Numbered from the stretch's first letter, positions 44,001 to 53,214 are shown. The stretch: DNA of 64,000 nt from JBAVOR01 sp049692255 (GCA_049692255.1 JBAVOR010000025.1:20985-84984), one strand, 5' to 3'. The notes: a model not told the origin generated them from the letters alone. Numbers and translations are program-made.

Positions 44001-45158
44001 ATTATATACATAAGGCTTGAACAGTTCGAGTGCCATAATTTTAGGCAACCCACAACGGTCCATACGCAACTCTGGATCAACCACAATGACAGAACGTCCT
44101 GAGTAGTCTACACGTTTACCAAGCAAGTTTTGACGGAATCGCCCTTGCTTACCACGTAACATTTCACTCAACGATTTTAATGGTCGCTTGTTGCTACCAC
44201 GCACCGGCTGGCCACGACGACCGTTATCGATCAATGCGTCAACCGATTCTTGTAACATACGCATTTCGTTACGAATAATCACTGCAGGCGCTTCGATTTC
44301 CATCAACCGCTGTAAGCGAATATTACGATTCAGCACGCGACGATACAGTTCATTTAAATCGGAGCTTGCAAAACGACCACCTTCAAGAGGCACCAAAGGG
44401 CGCAAATCTGGTGGTAATACGGGCAACACTCTGAGCACCATCCATGATGGATTAACACCCGATTGTGCCAAGTCAGTCAACACTTTAATGCGGCGCATAA
44501 TTTTATGACGCACCGCTACCGATGTTGCTTTTGCATACTCTTGTCGTAAATAATTAATCTCTAGATTGAGATCCATTATTTCAAGAATGAGTCGTATTGC
44601 TTCCGCACCAATTTCTGCCTTAAAGTCGAGATCTTCTGGATGCGCATCGCGATATCGTTCAAAATCTGCCGTTGTTAACAATGTTTTGGTTGGGTAAGGA
44701 GATTTACCACGGTTAATTACCAAATATGCGTCAAAATAAATGACCCGTTCTAGATCTTTGACCGGCATATCCATCACAATGCTCAAATAACTTTGCGTTC
44801 CTTTGAGATACCAGATGTGACACACAGGGGCTACCAGTTCGATATGCCCCATACGCTCACGGCGTACGCGCGATTGAATGACTTCAACACCACATTTTTC
44901 ACAGGTTACCCCGCGGTGTTTCATGCGCTTATATTTACCGCAGTTACATTCCCAGTCTTTTACTGGACCAAAAATGCGCGCACAAAAAAGCCCGTCTCGT
45001 TCTGGCTTGAGCGTACGATAGTTAATCGTTTCTATCTTCTTTACTTCCCCATACGATAATGAACGTATCTTTTCGGGAGAAGCGAGCCCAATCTTAATGG
45101 CATTAAATTTCGTAACGCTTATATATTCGCGAAAACGTTCTAACACTTGGTTACTCAT
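41019..45158 (-). CDS. rpoC: DNA-directed RNA polymerase subunit beta'
   Basis: This is the intact 1379-residue beta' subunit. The N-terminal zinc domain (CNCGKYKRMKHRGVTCEKC), the catalytic NADFDGDQMAVHVPL loop with three Asp, the bridge helix region, trigger loop and the second zinc site (ICQAKRGVCASCYG) are all present. It starts inside the end of rpoB (8-nt overlap). No gap, fusion or internal stop was seen. Confidence 0.98.
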   Translation of the reverse strand: MSNQVLERFREYISVTKFNAIKIGLASPEKIRSLSYGEVKKIETINYRTLKPERDGLFCARIFGPVKDWECNCGKYKRMKHRGVTCEKCGVEVIQSRVRRERMGHIELVAPVCHIWYLKGTQSYLSIVMDMPVKDLERVIYFDAYLVINRGKSPYPTKTLLTTADFERYRDAHPEDLDFKAEIGAEAIRLILEIMDLNLEINYLRQEYAKATSVAVRHKIMRRIKVLTDLAQSGVNPSWMVLRVLPVLPPDLRPLVPLEGGRFASSDLNELYRRVLNRNIRLQRLMEIEAPAVIIRNEMRMLQESVDALIDNGRRGQPVRGSNKRPLKSLSEMLRGKQGRFRQNLLGKRVDYSGRSVIVVDPELRMDRCGLPKIMALELFKPYVYNGLIERELAPNLRVAKRMVEEATPEVWDVLEEVVSNRPVLLNRAPTLHRLGIQAFYPILVDGKAIKIHPLVCAAFNADFDGDQMAVHVPLNDKAQKESKTLMLSSKNVLSVANGRSVAVPSQDMVLGLHYITKMRRNARGQGIVFANVDEVIMAFQTDEVDLHAIIKLRLDTKEIVETTVGRVVFYDALPKGSDISWVNKVMKRSDMTKLVEKVYYRFGNEAAVECLDKIKKLGFLYSTRGGISFSLNNLIVPQRKNEIVHKAEEEVQHVEKLYMDGVITNGERYNKVLSIWGHATADVAAEVSKNLETENQHAYANDDKESKPFNPIFMMLESGAKGSKDQIKQLVGMRGLMSTPSGEIMETPVKSNFKDGLNEFEYFISTHGARKGQADTALKTANSGYLTRRLVDVAQDVVVTMLDCKTMGYIEADDLKEGGDIINSLSNRVYGRIVATDIKDPVTGEILLTQGMLVTKPLLEKIENSALLKVPVRSTLICQAKRGVCASCYGMDLSRGELVDAGTTVGIIAAQSIGEPGTQLTMRTFHIGGIASGAAEQSFFSAKHAGVVHCSGVRTIVNRNGSAVVVSRKSSLTIVSPDGRELQRHDIEYGSIIHVTDGQQITVGTKLVEWDANSTVIVTEGAGAVQYVDLVENITLQNVFDEATNKENKSVLELKDEKYQPALSIVDRNGQEVMQYYLPTGCYLAVEDGQSVQVGDILVKTPRERFKTKDIAGGLPRIADLFEARAPKDPAIISDIDGEVVFGGMHRGLRKISVVNAYESFDYFVPRGKQLQIMNGDKVSAGDALTTGTPILHDILRILGPEVLQRYLVNQIQAIYMVQGIAINDRHIELIVRQMLRKVRIVEQGDSDFLIGDRVDKIHFKMVNSVLQAEGKKVAIARPTLMGLTLASLDTESFISAASFQDTTKILTEAAIGGQTDHLYGLKENVIIGKLIPAGTGIKSFRVKYLGDDDSDLERQARANEMMMLDYERRHMQESSDT

Positions 45159-48100
45159 TGACGTCCTCCTTGCCTGTCCTAAACAGATCTACGCGTAACC
45201 CTAAACTTTGCAACTCTTTTACCAATACATTAAATGATTCAGGCAATCCTGGATCAGGTATATTTTCACCACTGACGATAGCATCATACACTTTCGGTCT
45301 TCCGTTCACGTCATCAGATTTGTATGTCAACATCTCTTGTAACGTGTATGCGGCACCATACGCTTCCAGTGCCCAGACTTCCATTTCGCCTAATCGCTGA
45401 CCACCCATTTGTGCTTTACCACCCAATGGTTGTTGCGTAACGAGCGAGTATGGCCCAACAGAACGCGCGTGCAATTTATCGTCAACCATATGGTTCAGTT
45501 TCATCATATAGATTGAACCGACCGTCACTGGTTGATCAAAATATTCACCGGTACGTCCATCGCGCAATCTAAATGAACCAGATTCAGGCAACTGCAATTC
45601 ACGCAAGAGTGGCAACACATCTGTATCTAAATGTGCTCCATCGAACACCGGCGTTTTGTACTGTACACCTAACTGTGCGGTACGTTTGGCAAGTTTCATT
45701 AATTCATCTTTGCCATACTGCTTTTCATAGCTCGCGACCAGCTCTGTGCCATACATAGTTGTCAATGACTGCTTAATTGCAGCGTATCCTTTATCAAGCA
45801 TTGCTTCTAATTGCATGCCCAATTTTTTTCCGGCAAATCCAAGTGCAGTTTCAATAATTTGACCAACGTTCATACGAGAAGGAACACCTACCGGATTGAG
45901 TACGATATCGATCGGCGTACCATCTTCCATGCACGGCATATCTTCACGTGGCACAATAACCGATACCACACCTTTGTTACCATGGCGACCTGCTAATTTA
46001 TCACCAACAGCCACATGGCGGCGGGATGCGATGTACACTTTTACCATCTTAATAACGCCCGATGGCAATACATCGCCCTTTTTGAGTTTATTGATGCGCT
46101 CTTCTTTTAACCCTTGCAAAATACGTTGTTGATTTTCAAACGAATTTTTAAGCGTTTCAAGAATTTGAGTGATCTCTTTGTCTGCTACTTTAATTGACCA
46201 GAATTCATTGATAGACAATTCAGTCAGTTTTTCTTTATCGAGCTTTTTATTAGTAAGCAGCTTTGGTGAAACTTTCCCCACCGGTTCCTGATTATCCAGA
46301 GCCAAGATTAATTTTTCTTTAATCATAGCAGCCAAGATATCAACATGCATTGCGAATTCGGTTTCAAGCTCACCCGTCTTTTGCGCAACTACTTCTTTGT
46401 AGCGCTTATCACGGCGAATACCACTACGCGAGAATACCTTCACGTCAATAACGGTACCTTCAATTCCTGGTGGTACGCGCAACGAAGTATCACGTACTTC
46501 ACGGGCTTTTTCGCCAAAAATCGCACGCAACAACTTCTCTTCAGGCGAATATTGAATATCACCCTTGAGCGTCACTTTACCAACCAGAATATCGCCCGCT
46601 TTAACACGAGTACCAATACGCACAATGCCATCTTCATCCAGATTTGCGAGTGCTATTTCACTTACGTTCGGAATATCTTTCGTGATCTCTTCAGGCCCTA
46701 GCTTAGTATCACGCGCATCGACAACATATTCATCAATGTGCACTGAGGTAAGCACGTCATCGGCAACTAATCGTTTATTAATCACGATTGCGTCTTCAAA
46801 GTTGTAGCCGCGCCATGGCATAAACGCAACCAATAGGTTAGACCCCAGTGATAATTCACCAGAATTAATGGCAGAACCATTGGTTAATACGTCACCCACT
46901 TGCACTATATCGCCTACTTTAACAATAGGCATTTGGTGAATAAGGGTGCTATAACTAGAGCGTTGGAACTTTCTTAAATGATAAATATCAACGCCATGCG
47001 CTATCCAATCTTCCGCATTGACAAATTGATCTTCATTAATGCGAATAATGACTTTTTCACTAGAGACGTATTCAACACGCCCTGGTCGTTTAGCAACCAT
47101 GACTGCACCGGAAGAACGACAAATTTCTCGTTCCATACCAGTACCAACGATAGGTGGTTGACAACGGATCAATGGCACCGCTTGGCGTTGCATGTTTGAT
47201 CCCATCAATGCACGTGTTGCGTCATCATGTTCTAAGAACGGAATGAGCGCAGTTGATACTGACACCAACTGTTTTGGTGATAAATCAACATAGTTGATAG
47301 TATCGGTAGGAACGTTAATAAAGTTGCCTTCGTGGCGCGCAATAATAGTATCGCCTTTTAGTTTGGCACTATCAGCGGCAACTGCATCTGCTTGAGCAAT
47401 GTACTGTTCGATTTCTTGGAACGCGTCCATGAACACTACATCATCTTGTATCTTGCTGCTTTTAACCGGTCGATACCCTGTTTCAATAAATCCAAGGTCG
47501 TTCACCACTGCATACGTTGCCAACGATGAAATAAGACCAATCGTTTGACCTTCAGGAGTTTCGATAGGGCAAATACGGCCATAGTGGGAGGTGTGAACGT
47601 CACGAATTTCGTACGTTGCACGATCTTTCATAACACCACCGGGCCCGAGAGCAGAAAGACGACGTTTATGCGCAATTTCAGATAACGGATTCGCTTGGTC
47701 CATAAACTGAGACAGTTGACCGGTACCAAAAAACTCACGCAACACTGCGCCTAACGGCTTAATATTTAAAAAGTCTTGTGGCATTAATGCAGTATGCGTT
47801 TCTTGTGTGCGGAATCGCTCACGCACAATACGCTCTATACGCAATAGACCAACATATACCTGATTGGTTAACAGTTCACCCACAAGGCGAACGCGTCGAT
47901 TACCCAAATGATCGATATCATCCAACTCACCTTCGCCCAACTCACGCAAGTTCACGAGATAGCGAATGGTAGCAACAATATCTTCTCGAGTAAGCACATG
48001 GGTTGTAGCAGGAATCGCAAGACCGAGTTTACGGTTAATACGAATACGTCCTACTTCAGTTAAATCGTATAAACGAGCACTAAAAAAGAGCGCTTCTAAC

Positions 48101-49476
48101 TTTTGTTGAACTTCTTGAATAGAAGAGCTATCGCCAGGCCATACTTTCGCATGAACTTCACGAAGCGCATCTTCCTGCGTATTAGCACGATCTTGCGTCA
48201 GAGTTAACGCAATAGTTGGCTGAAACACGTACCCAGAAGAGCTAATTAAATCAAAATGTATTTTTTTAGAAAGCTTGAGCAAGTCGTACAGCTCATCATT
48301 TAATATATGCCCTTGTTCAGCAAGAAGCTCACCGGTTTCTCCATCAACCAGTTCTGCGCCAAATACGCGTCCAATCAATTGAGATTTTGGTATTTCAAGC
48401 TTGTCGATACCTGCTTTTTTCAATCGTTCTAAAATAGGAGCAGTAACACGTTTTCCTAAAAACGCTTCGCCCAGTTTTTCACTGCTCAACATACCTTTTT
48501 CGATACGTTGGCCAATTAAACTATCATCAACAGGACGATAAAAAGTTCCCTTTTGCACATGAATACGATCGAAAGAATAAAACTGTTTTATAATCTGTTC
48601 ACGTGCAATGCCGAGCGCTTGTAAAAAAGTAGTTACGAGAAGTTTCTTCTTCTTATCAATACGCACATATAAGCAGTCATTGCTATCGAACTCAAAGTCG
48701 AGCCATGACCCACGCATTGGGATTAATCGTGCGAGATAATACGGACGACCGCGCACATCTTTTACTTTTTTACTTTGCGTAAATACAGCACCAGGAGAGC
48801 GATGCAACTGACTGACAACGACGCGATCAACGCCATTAATAATAAAGGTACCGCAATCACCTAATTTTATAACACCATTTTCTTCGTATAAATCACCCAT
48901 TACTGGCACATCGGCAAAGAACAGATCTTGTTCTTTAATTTCTTTGACCGAACGCACTCCACTCTCACTAATATCCCATGTTACCAGTTGCATCTTAATT
49001 TTTAATGGCATCGAGAATGTTTGCCCGCTAGAACGGCATTCTTCCATGCTTTGTGACAACTTGATAGTAACGCGTGATAAACAGTTAGGACATGAACGAT
49101 AGCGCGCCCTTCCTTTTTTACACAAGGTACACAACCCTTGAGCATCTAATCGGGAGCAATCGGTCTTTTTACACGAAGAGCAGGTCCATGTATAACGATT
49201 TACAATACCGCGCAATTTTCCGCATGTGCAAGACCATTCGCCCAGTTCATAGCTAACAAACTCAAGCGCCATCTTATTTTCATATTCGATAGGGAAAACG
49301 TTTTTCAACACTTTTTCCAACCCAATATGTTTACGCTCGGTGGGCAAAAAATCAAGCTGCGCAAAATCATTATATGATTTTGATTGCACTGCAATTAAAT
49401 CGGGAACAGGAACTATATCTTTAATTTTTCCAAAAGACTTCCTTAAAAAGCCTTTATCAATGCGCATGCTAGACAT
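45151..49476 (-). CDS. rpoB: DNA-directed RNA polymerase subunit beta with an extra Cys-rich insert
   Basis: The 1441-residue beta subunit has the classic signatures: FGTGQLSQFMDQANPLSEIAH, with the rifampicin-site residues D, H and S equivalent to E. coli 516, 526 and 531 retained, HKRRLSALGPGG, GRHGNKGVVS, and the C-terminal GGKAQMGGQRLGEMEVWALE. About 60 residues between YELGE (residue 80) and the SMEEC block (about 147) are an insert not found in E. coli. It has ten Cys in all near it: 83, 85, 99, 102, 107, 116, 119, 129, 132, 147. CTCGK...CSSC and CTLC...CPNC look like two zinc ribbons. ATG 49476 has GGAGGAG 7 nt upstream. Confidence 0.97.
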   Translation of the reverse strand: MSSMRIDKGFLRKSFGKIKDIVPVPDLIAVQSKSYNDFAQLDFLPTERKHIGLEKVLKNVFPIEYENKMALEFVSYELGEWSCTCGKLRGIVNRYTWTCSSCKKTDCSRLDAQGLCTLCKKGRARYRSCPNCLSRVTIKLSQSMEECRSSGQTFSMPLKIKMQLVTWDISESGVRSVKEIKEQDLFFADVPVMGDLYEENGVIKLGDCGTFIINGVDRVVVSQLHRSPGAVFTQSKKVKDVRGRPYYLARLIPMRGSWLDFEFDSNDCLYVRIDKKKKLLVTTFLQALGIAREQIIKQFYSFDRIHVQKGTFYRPVDDSLIGQRIEKGMLSSEKLGEAFLGKRVTAPILERLKKAGIDKLEIPKSQLIGRVFGAELVDGETGELLAEQGHILNDELYDLLKLSKKIHFDLISSSGYVFQPTIALTLTQDRANTQEDALREVHAKVWPGDSSSIQEVQQKLEALFFSARLYDLTEVGRIRINRKLGLAIPATTHVLTREDIVATIRYLVNLRELGEGELDDIDHLGNRRVRLVGELLTNQVYVGLLRIERIVRERFRTQETHTALMPQDFLNIKPLGAVLREFFGTGQLSQFMDQANPLSEIAHKRRLSALGPGGVMKDRATYEIRDVHTSHYGRICPIETPEGQTIGLISSLATYAVVNDLGFIETGYRPVKSSKIQDDVVFMDAFQEIEQYIAQADAVAADSAKLKGDTIIARHEGNFINVPTDTINYVDLSPKQLVSVSTALIPFLEHDDATRALMGSNMQRQAVPLIRCQPPIVGTGMEREICRSSGAVMVAKRPGRVEYVSSEKVIIRINEDQFVNAEDWIAHGVDIYHLRKFQRSSYSTLIHQMPIVKVGDIVQVGDVLTNGSAINSGELSLGSNLLVAFMPWRGYNFEDAIVINKRLVADDVLTSVHIDEYVVDARDTKLGPEEITKDIPNVSEIALANLDEDGIVRIGTRVKAGDILVGKVTLKGDIQYSPEEKLLRAIFGEKAREVRDTSLRVPPGIEGTVIDVKVFSRSGIRRDKRYKEVVAQKTGELETEFAMHVDILAAMIKEKLILALDNQEPVGKVSPKLLTNKKLDKEKLTELSINEFWSIKVADKEITQILETLKNSFENQQRILQGLKEERINKLKKGDVLPSGVIKMVKVYIASRRHVAVGDKLAGRHGNKGVVSVIVPREDMPCMEDGTPIDIVLNPVGVPSRMNVGQIIETALGFAGKKLGMQLEAMLDKGYAAIKQSLTTMYGTELVASYEKQYGKDELMKLAKRTAQLGVQYKTPVFDGAHLDTDVLPLLRELQLPESGSFRLRDGRTGEYFDQPVTVGSIYMMKLNHMVDDKLHARSVGPYSLVTQQPLGGKAQMGGQRLGEMEVWALEAYGAAYTLQEMLTYKSDDVNGRPKVYDAIVSGENIPDPGLPESFNVLVKELQSLGLRVDLFRTGKEDVNE

Positions 49477-49574
49477 GCAGCCGCTCCTCCCATACTCAAA
49501 AATTATCTTAGGGCACCCTATACAACCATGTACATTTGCATCATCTTGACTACTTGTTCCCACTTTTTAATTGA

Positions 49575-49629
49575 GAAAAAATACGAATAACCATATGGCC
49601 TCAACAACCTACGTGTTAAAGCCATATGG
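49575..49629 (-). terminator. Attenuator/terminator between rplL and rpoB
   Basis: A 9-bp stem CCATATGGC/GCCATATGG (49621-49629 with 49591-49599) with a 21-nt loop is followed on the minus strand by TTATTCGTATTTTTT. A partial terminator between rplL and rpoB is known in E. coli and sets the ratio of ribosomal protein to RNA polymerase; the same role is likely here. Confidence 0.65.
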
Positions 49630-49655
49630 CTTTTTGTTCTGTGCTTGCTCTTCTT

Positions 49656-50039
49656 TTAAGAAAGCTCAACTTTAGCACCAGCTTCTTCAAGCTTTTGTTT
49701 CATTTCCATTGCTTTATCTTTTGCTACTGCTTCACCAATTACGGTAGGCGCATTTTCAACAGCAGCTTTCGCTTCGCCAAGACCTAATGTAGTAACGGCG
49801 CGCAATGCTTTAATAGTATTGATCTTAACAGGACCGCCATCTTTGAGCGTCACTTTAAATTCATTTTTTTCTTCAGCTTTTGCTGCTGCTGGGGCTGCAG
49901 ATCCTGCTCCCGCGGCAGCTGTTGGCATAGCTGCAGAAACACCAAACGTTGTTTCCAGCTGTTTTACCAATTCATTAAGTTCCATTAATGTAAGCTTACT
50001 TACTTCTTCAATCAATTTATCGTACGTTTTTGCTGACAT
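49656..50039 (-). CDS. rplL: 50S ribosomal protein L7/L12
   Basis: L7/L12 forms the flexible stalk that binds translation GTPases. The 127-residue product has the N-terminal dimer helix (LTLMELNELVKQLETTFGV), an Ala/Gly-rich hinge (AAAGAGSAAPAAAKAEE) and a C-terminal domain with ALRAVTTLGLGEAKAAVE. AAGGA lies 6 nt before the ATG. It follows rplJ, with an attenuator-like hairpin before rpoB. Confidence 0.97.
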   Translation of the reverse strand: MSAKTYDKLIEEVSKLTLMELNELVKQLETTFGVSAAMPTAAAGAGSAAPAAAKAEEKNEFKVTLKDGGPVKINTIKALRAVTTLGLGEAKAAVENAPTVIGEAVAKDKAMEMKQKLEEAGAKVELS

Positions 50040-50098
50040 AGCTTTTCCTTAAACACTTAACAAAATACCGTGCACGCATGCACTTTTCTATACCCTTA

Positions 50099-50635
50099 TT
50101 ATTCAGATGCTTCAGACGCAGCGCCACTTGCAACGGCAACTGCTCCTGATTGTTCTTTCGTTTTTGCTATTTCTTGCAACACGAATGCGAATTGAGCAAT
50201 AGGGGCTTTCAACAACCCACATAATTGCGCCAAAAGCTGTTCGCGCGATGGCAATGATCCAACCGTTTTTAATCCCGCTTGATCAAGCACCGTAGCTTCG
50301 AAATAACCGCCAACCAACTCCATCGCCTCATTTTTAGAAGCAAAATCACATAATATTTTGGCAACTGCTGGCGATTCTTTTTTGGCAAAAACAAGGGCTA
50401 CCTGTTCACCAACCATTGGCACTATGCCATTGAGAGCAGGAATTTCTTTGATTGCTCTTTTTACCAGCGTTACTTTGGCTACATGAAATGCTCCGCCATT
50501 TTGACGCAGCTCTTTTCTGAGCGCAGTCAACTGTGCAACGCTAAGTCCTTTATATTTCACCAAAAATGATGCATCGTTGCTACTGAAGGAGCTTTTTAGC
50601 GATTCTATAACCTGTTCTTTTTCTTGTCGATTCAT
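50099..50635 (-). CDS. rplJ: 50S ribosomal protein L10
   Basis: L10 anchors the L7/L12 stalk. The 178-residue product has SNDASFLVKYKGLSVAQLTA and LRQNGGAFHVAKVTLVKRA, then a C-terminal helix that binds L12. ATG 50635 has GGGGA 6 nt upstream; an in-frame TTG at 50647 abuts the rplA stop. Only 12 nt separate it from rplA, so the L10-binding leader used for autoregulation in E. coli cannot lie here. Confidence 0.95.
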   Translation of the reverse strand: MNRQEKEQVIESLKSSFSSNDASFLVKYKGLSVAQLTALRKELRQNGGAFHVAKVTLVKRAIKEIPALNGIVPMVGEQVALVFAKKESPAVAKILCDFASKNEAMELVGGYFEATVLDQAGLKTVGSLPSREQLLAQLCGLLKAPIAQFAFVLQEIAKTKEQSGAVAVASGAASEASE

Positions 50636-50647
50636 GCGTTTCCCCAA

Positions 50648-51337
50648 TTAATCTATCGCGAGCTCAGGGTTGACTTGCACCCCTGGACCCATTGAAGATG
50701 AAGCGGTTACTTTTTGAATAAATTTACCTTTTGCCGTTGGTGGACGCACCGAGGCTAATGCTTTAACGAAAGCAGTAAAGTTTTCTATCAGATGTTCATT
50801 GCTGAAAGATACTTTACCTATTCTGAAATGCACTAGTCCGCTTTTATCATTTTTAAAGAAGGTTCGCCCTCTCTTTAAATCAGTCACCACCGATGCAACA
50901 TCAAATGTTACGGTGCCCAGCTTTTTGTTCGGCAACAACCCCTTAGGTCCAAGCTGTTTTGCCAATTTACTCACTAAGCCCATTAAATCAGGTGTAGCAA
51001 GAGCAACGTCAAACTCCATCCACCCGCCTTCAATCTTTTCTATTAACTCTTCAGCACCAACATAATCGGCACCTGCAGTGAGCGCTTGATCAATATAGTC
51101 ACCCTTAGCAAAAACGAGCACACGCACATTCTTACCAATTTTATGGGGTAGAATAACTGAACCGCGTACCACTTGCTCACCTTTTGAAGGATCGATGCCT
51201 AAGTTAATATTCAAATCAACCGATTCATCAAATTTGGCAAATGCGACTGCTTTAACTTTGTTGAATGCATCCTTAGGGCTTAATACAGCTCCTGCGGACA
51301 CATGCTGCTTCGCATTATTATATTTTTTACCATGCAT
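50648..51337 (-). CDS. rplA: 50S ribosomal protein L1
   Basis: L1 forms the mobile stalk that moves deacylated tRNA to the E site. The 229-residue product has the family segments SVILPHKIGKNVRVLVFA, GPKGLLPNKKLGTV and VRPPTAKGKFIQKV, then a C-terminal signature GPGVQVNPE. It follows rplK by 23 nt. Confidence 0.97.
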   Translation of the reverse strand: MHGKKYNNAKQHVSAGAVLSPKDAFNKVKAVAFAKFDESVDLNINLGIDPSKGEQVVRGSVILPHKIGKNVRVLVFAKGDYIDQALTAGADYVGAEELIEKIEGGWMEFDVALATPDLMGLVSKLAKQLGPKGLLPNKKLGTVTFDVASVVTDLKRGRTFFKNDKSGLVHFRIGKVSFSNEHLIENFTAFVKALASVRPPTAKGKFIQKVTASSSMGPGVQVNPELAID

Positions 51338-51360
51338 AGAAAAACCCTGTCTTAATCAAC

Positions 51361-51786
51361 TTAATCAATAACCTCAACGCCCATACTACGCGCCGTACCA
51401 GCAATGATCTTTTTTGCTTGATCAAGATCAGCAGCATTTAAATCTTGCAGTTTAATACGAGCTATATCTTCAACATCTTTCCAACCGATCTTGCCTACCA
51501 TATCAGTACGTGGCTTCGATGATCCTTTGGCTAAATTAATACGCTTTTTAATAAGCTCGGAAGCAGGAGGTGTTTTTGTAATAAAATCAAACGTACGATC
51601 TTTATACACGGTAACAATTACTGGAATTGTTTGACCCTTTTTGTCAGCAGTCTGCGCATTAAACTGCTTACAGAACTCCATCATATTAACACCATGGGGC
51701 CCAAGCGCTGAACCGACTGGAGGAGCTGGTGTAGCGCCGCCCGCAGGCAACTGCAACTTTACTTGTGTTTTAATTGGCTTACTCAT
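51361..51786 (-). CDS. rplK: 50S ribosomal protein L11
   Basis: L11 binds the GTPase-associated centre of 23S rRNA and takes part in RelA activation. The 141-residue product has the proline-rich loop QLPAGGATPAPPVGSALGPH, which contains the thiostrepton region, and the C-terminal RNA-binding domain with IAGTARSMGVEV. It lies 28 nt after nusG. Confidence 0.97.
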   Translation of the reverse strand: MSKPIKTQVKLQLPAGGATPAPPVGSALGPHGVNMMEFCKQFNAQTADKKGQTIPVIVTVYKDRTFDFITKTPPASELIKKRINLAKGSSKPRTDMVGKIGWKDVEDIARIKLQDLNAADLDQAKKIIAGTARSMGVEVID

Positions 51787-51814
51787 ATATACCGCACTCT
51801 TTCTGACTATCTAT

Positions 51815-52345
51815 TTACCATTTAACTTGATTAAAACCGAGCTCGATCGGCGTCATTCTTCCAAAAATGCTCACCTCAACGGTCAATCGCTCGCTTTCTT
51901 CATCTACGTCCTTAATAAGGCCCACAAAACCGGCAAAGGGTCCATCTGAAATCTCCACTTCAGCACCGGACACGAAATCACTCTTTTTAGAAGCAACCGC
52001 AATCTCACCTCGCATCTGAGATAAAATACGGTCTATTTCGCGCTGCGCCAAAGGAACCGGTTCTTTCCCACCCAGAAACCGCGTTATACGGGGGGTCGCT
52101 TGCACCAGACGCATCGTTTCTGGTCGCAACTCCATCTCAATAAGCAAATAGCCAGGAAAAAGCTGATTAGCAGCCTTAGAAGCAGTATCCGGCTCAGGCT
52201 CAAAGAGTGTTTTTACTTTTGCAGAAGGAATAAGGACCTGGCCAAAATATGGCTCGAGTCCTGTTTCTACAATTCTCTTTTCTATATCTTTTTTAATCGC
52301 CTCTTCATACCCAGCAAATGCTTGGATTACATACCAGCGTTTCAT
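51815..52345 (-). CDS. nusG: Transcription termination/antitermination factor NusG
   Basis: NusG is the universal pausing and Rho cofactor. The 176-residue product has the NGN domain (WYVIQAFAGYEEAIKKDIEKR, MELRPETMRLVQATPRITRF) and a C-terminal KOW domain (ISDGPFAGFVGLIKDVDEES). It lies 55 nt after secE in the standard order. Confidence 0.97.
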   Translation of the reverse strand: MKRWYVIQAFAGYEEAIKKDIEKRIVETGLEPYFGQVLIPSAKVKTLFEPEPDTASKAANQLFPGYLLIEMELRPETMRLVQATPRITRFLGGKEPVPLAQREIDRILSQMRGEIAVASKKSDFVSGAEVEISDGPFAGFVGLIKDVDEESERLTVEVSIFGRMTPIELGFNQVKW

Positions 52346-52400
52346 AGAAGAATCTCTCTTGGCTTATGCCTGCTATAGGTATGCACATGTATAATCATCG

Positions 52401-52583
52401 TTAAAAGATCCGTTCCGCTAATTTATAAAACACGAGATCAACTGCACCAAAATATACAGCAAAGAAGAACACCACAATTAACACAATAAGAACGGACCCC
52501 GTTAATTCATTATAACTGGGCCACGTAACTTTGGCTAATTCTAGCCGGACTTCAGACAAAAAACGACCTAAATCTTTAACCAT
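52401..52583 (-). CDS. secE: Preprotein translocase subunit SecE
   Basis: SecE holds the SecYEG channel together. The 60-residue single-span form has the amphipathic helix LRLELAKVTWPSYNEL-like segment (LSEVRLELAKVTWPSYNEL) and one hydrophobic span (VLIVLIVVFFFAVYFGAVDL). The ATG at 52583 fits GAGGT 9 nt upstream; the ATG at 52592 is too close to it. It follows tRNA-Trp by 71 nt. Confidence 0.93.
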   Translation of the reverse strand: MVKDLGRFLSEVRLELAKVTWPSYNELTGSVLIVLIVVFFFAVYFGAVDLVFYKLAERIF

Positions 52584-52654
52584 CTCTGCCATACCTCGTC
52601 ACTACTTAATTACCGCACATGAGCGGCGTATTTTCACTTTTCTTCACGTGGAGC

Positions 52655-52731
52655 TGGCAGGCCAGGAGGGATTCGAACCCCCAACCCGCAGATTTGGAGT
52701 CTGCCGCTCTGCCAATTAGAGCTACTGGCCT
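52655..52731 (-). tRNA. tRNA-Trp (anticodon CCA)
   Basis: A 77-nt cloverleaf: acceptor AGGCCAG/CTGGCCT, anticodon arm GCAGA-CTCCAAA-TCTGC, discriminator G and encoded CCA. It lies between rpmG and secE, as in many bacteria. Confidence 0.95.
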
Positions 52732-52742
52732 ACTTTCCATAT

Positions 52743-52904
52743 TTATTTTGTTTCTTTGTGAGGAGTATGCTTACGGCAGCGCGCGCAATGCTTTGTGAGC
52801 TTGAGCGCACCAATAGTCCGTTTGCCTCCTACTAATTGCGAATAGTTGCGTTCTTTGCAACTTTCACAGCTTAATCGCGTAATGGTTTTCTTTTTCTTTG
52901 CCAT
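52743..52904 (-). CDS. rpmG: 50S ribosomal protein L33 (zinc-binding form)
   Basis: L33 lies near the E site. The 53-residue product begins MAKKKKTITRLSCESCKERN and has two CxxC pairs (CESC and CARC) of the zinc-binding form, with the conserved LTKHCARCRKHTPHKETK end. It lies between the tRNA-Thr (GGU) and tRNA-Trp genes, the ancestral position after tuf, but tuf itself is absent. Confidence 0.95.
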   Translation of the reverse strand: MAKKKKTITRLSCESCKERNYSQLVGGKRTIGALKLTKHCARCRKHTPHKETK

Positions 52905-52945
52905 ATCATACCTTTGCCTTCATAAAGCCACGCACATTAAGCCAT

Positions 52946-53020
<75 letters not shown>

Positions 53021-53127
53021 ATTCGTTTGTTTCAAAAATCGATACATATCTTCAAGCCCGAGTATCATTTAGAGTAGCCAAAAAAAAGATAAATAACAAC
53101 TTCGCTCTATACTTTTTTCATTAAGAA

Positions 53128-53203
53128 TGGAGCTGGCGGCAGGATTTGAACCCGCGACCTACTGATTACAAATCAGTTGCTCTACCAACTGAGCTACGCC
53201 AGC
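53128..53203 (-). tRNA. tRNA-Thr (anticodon TGT)
   Basis: A 76-nt cloverleaf: acceptor GCTGGCG/CGCCAGC, anticodon arm ACTGA-TTTGTAA-TCAGT, encoded CCA. With the GGT isoacceptor it covers all ACN codons through wobble. Confidence 0.95.
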
Positions 53204-53214
53204 GTATGTTATTT

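Noticed and set aside
45151..49476. Split or fused rpoB/rpoC as in some epsilonproteobacteria
   Set aside because: Both genes have their own start, stop and domain set, with only an 8-nt overlap.
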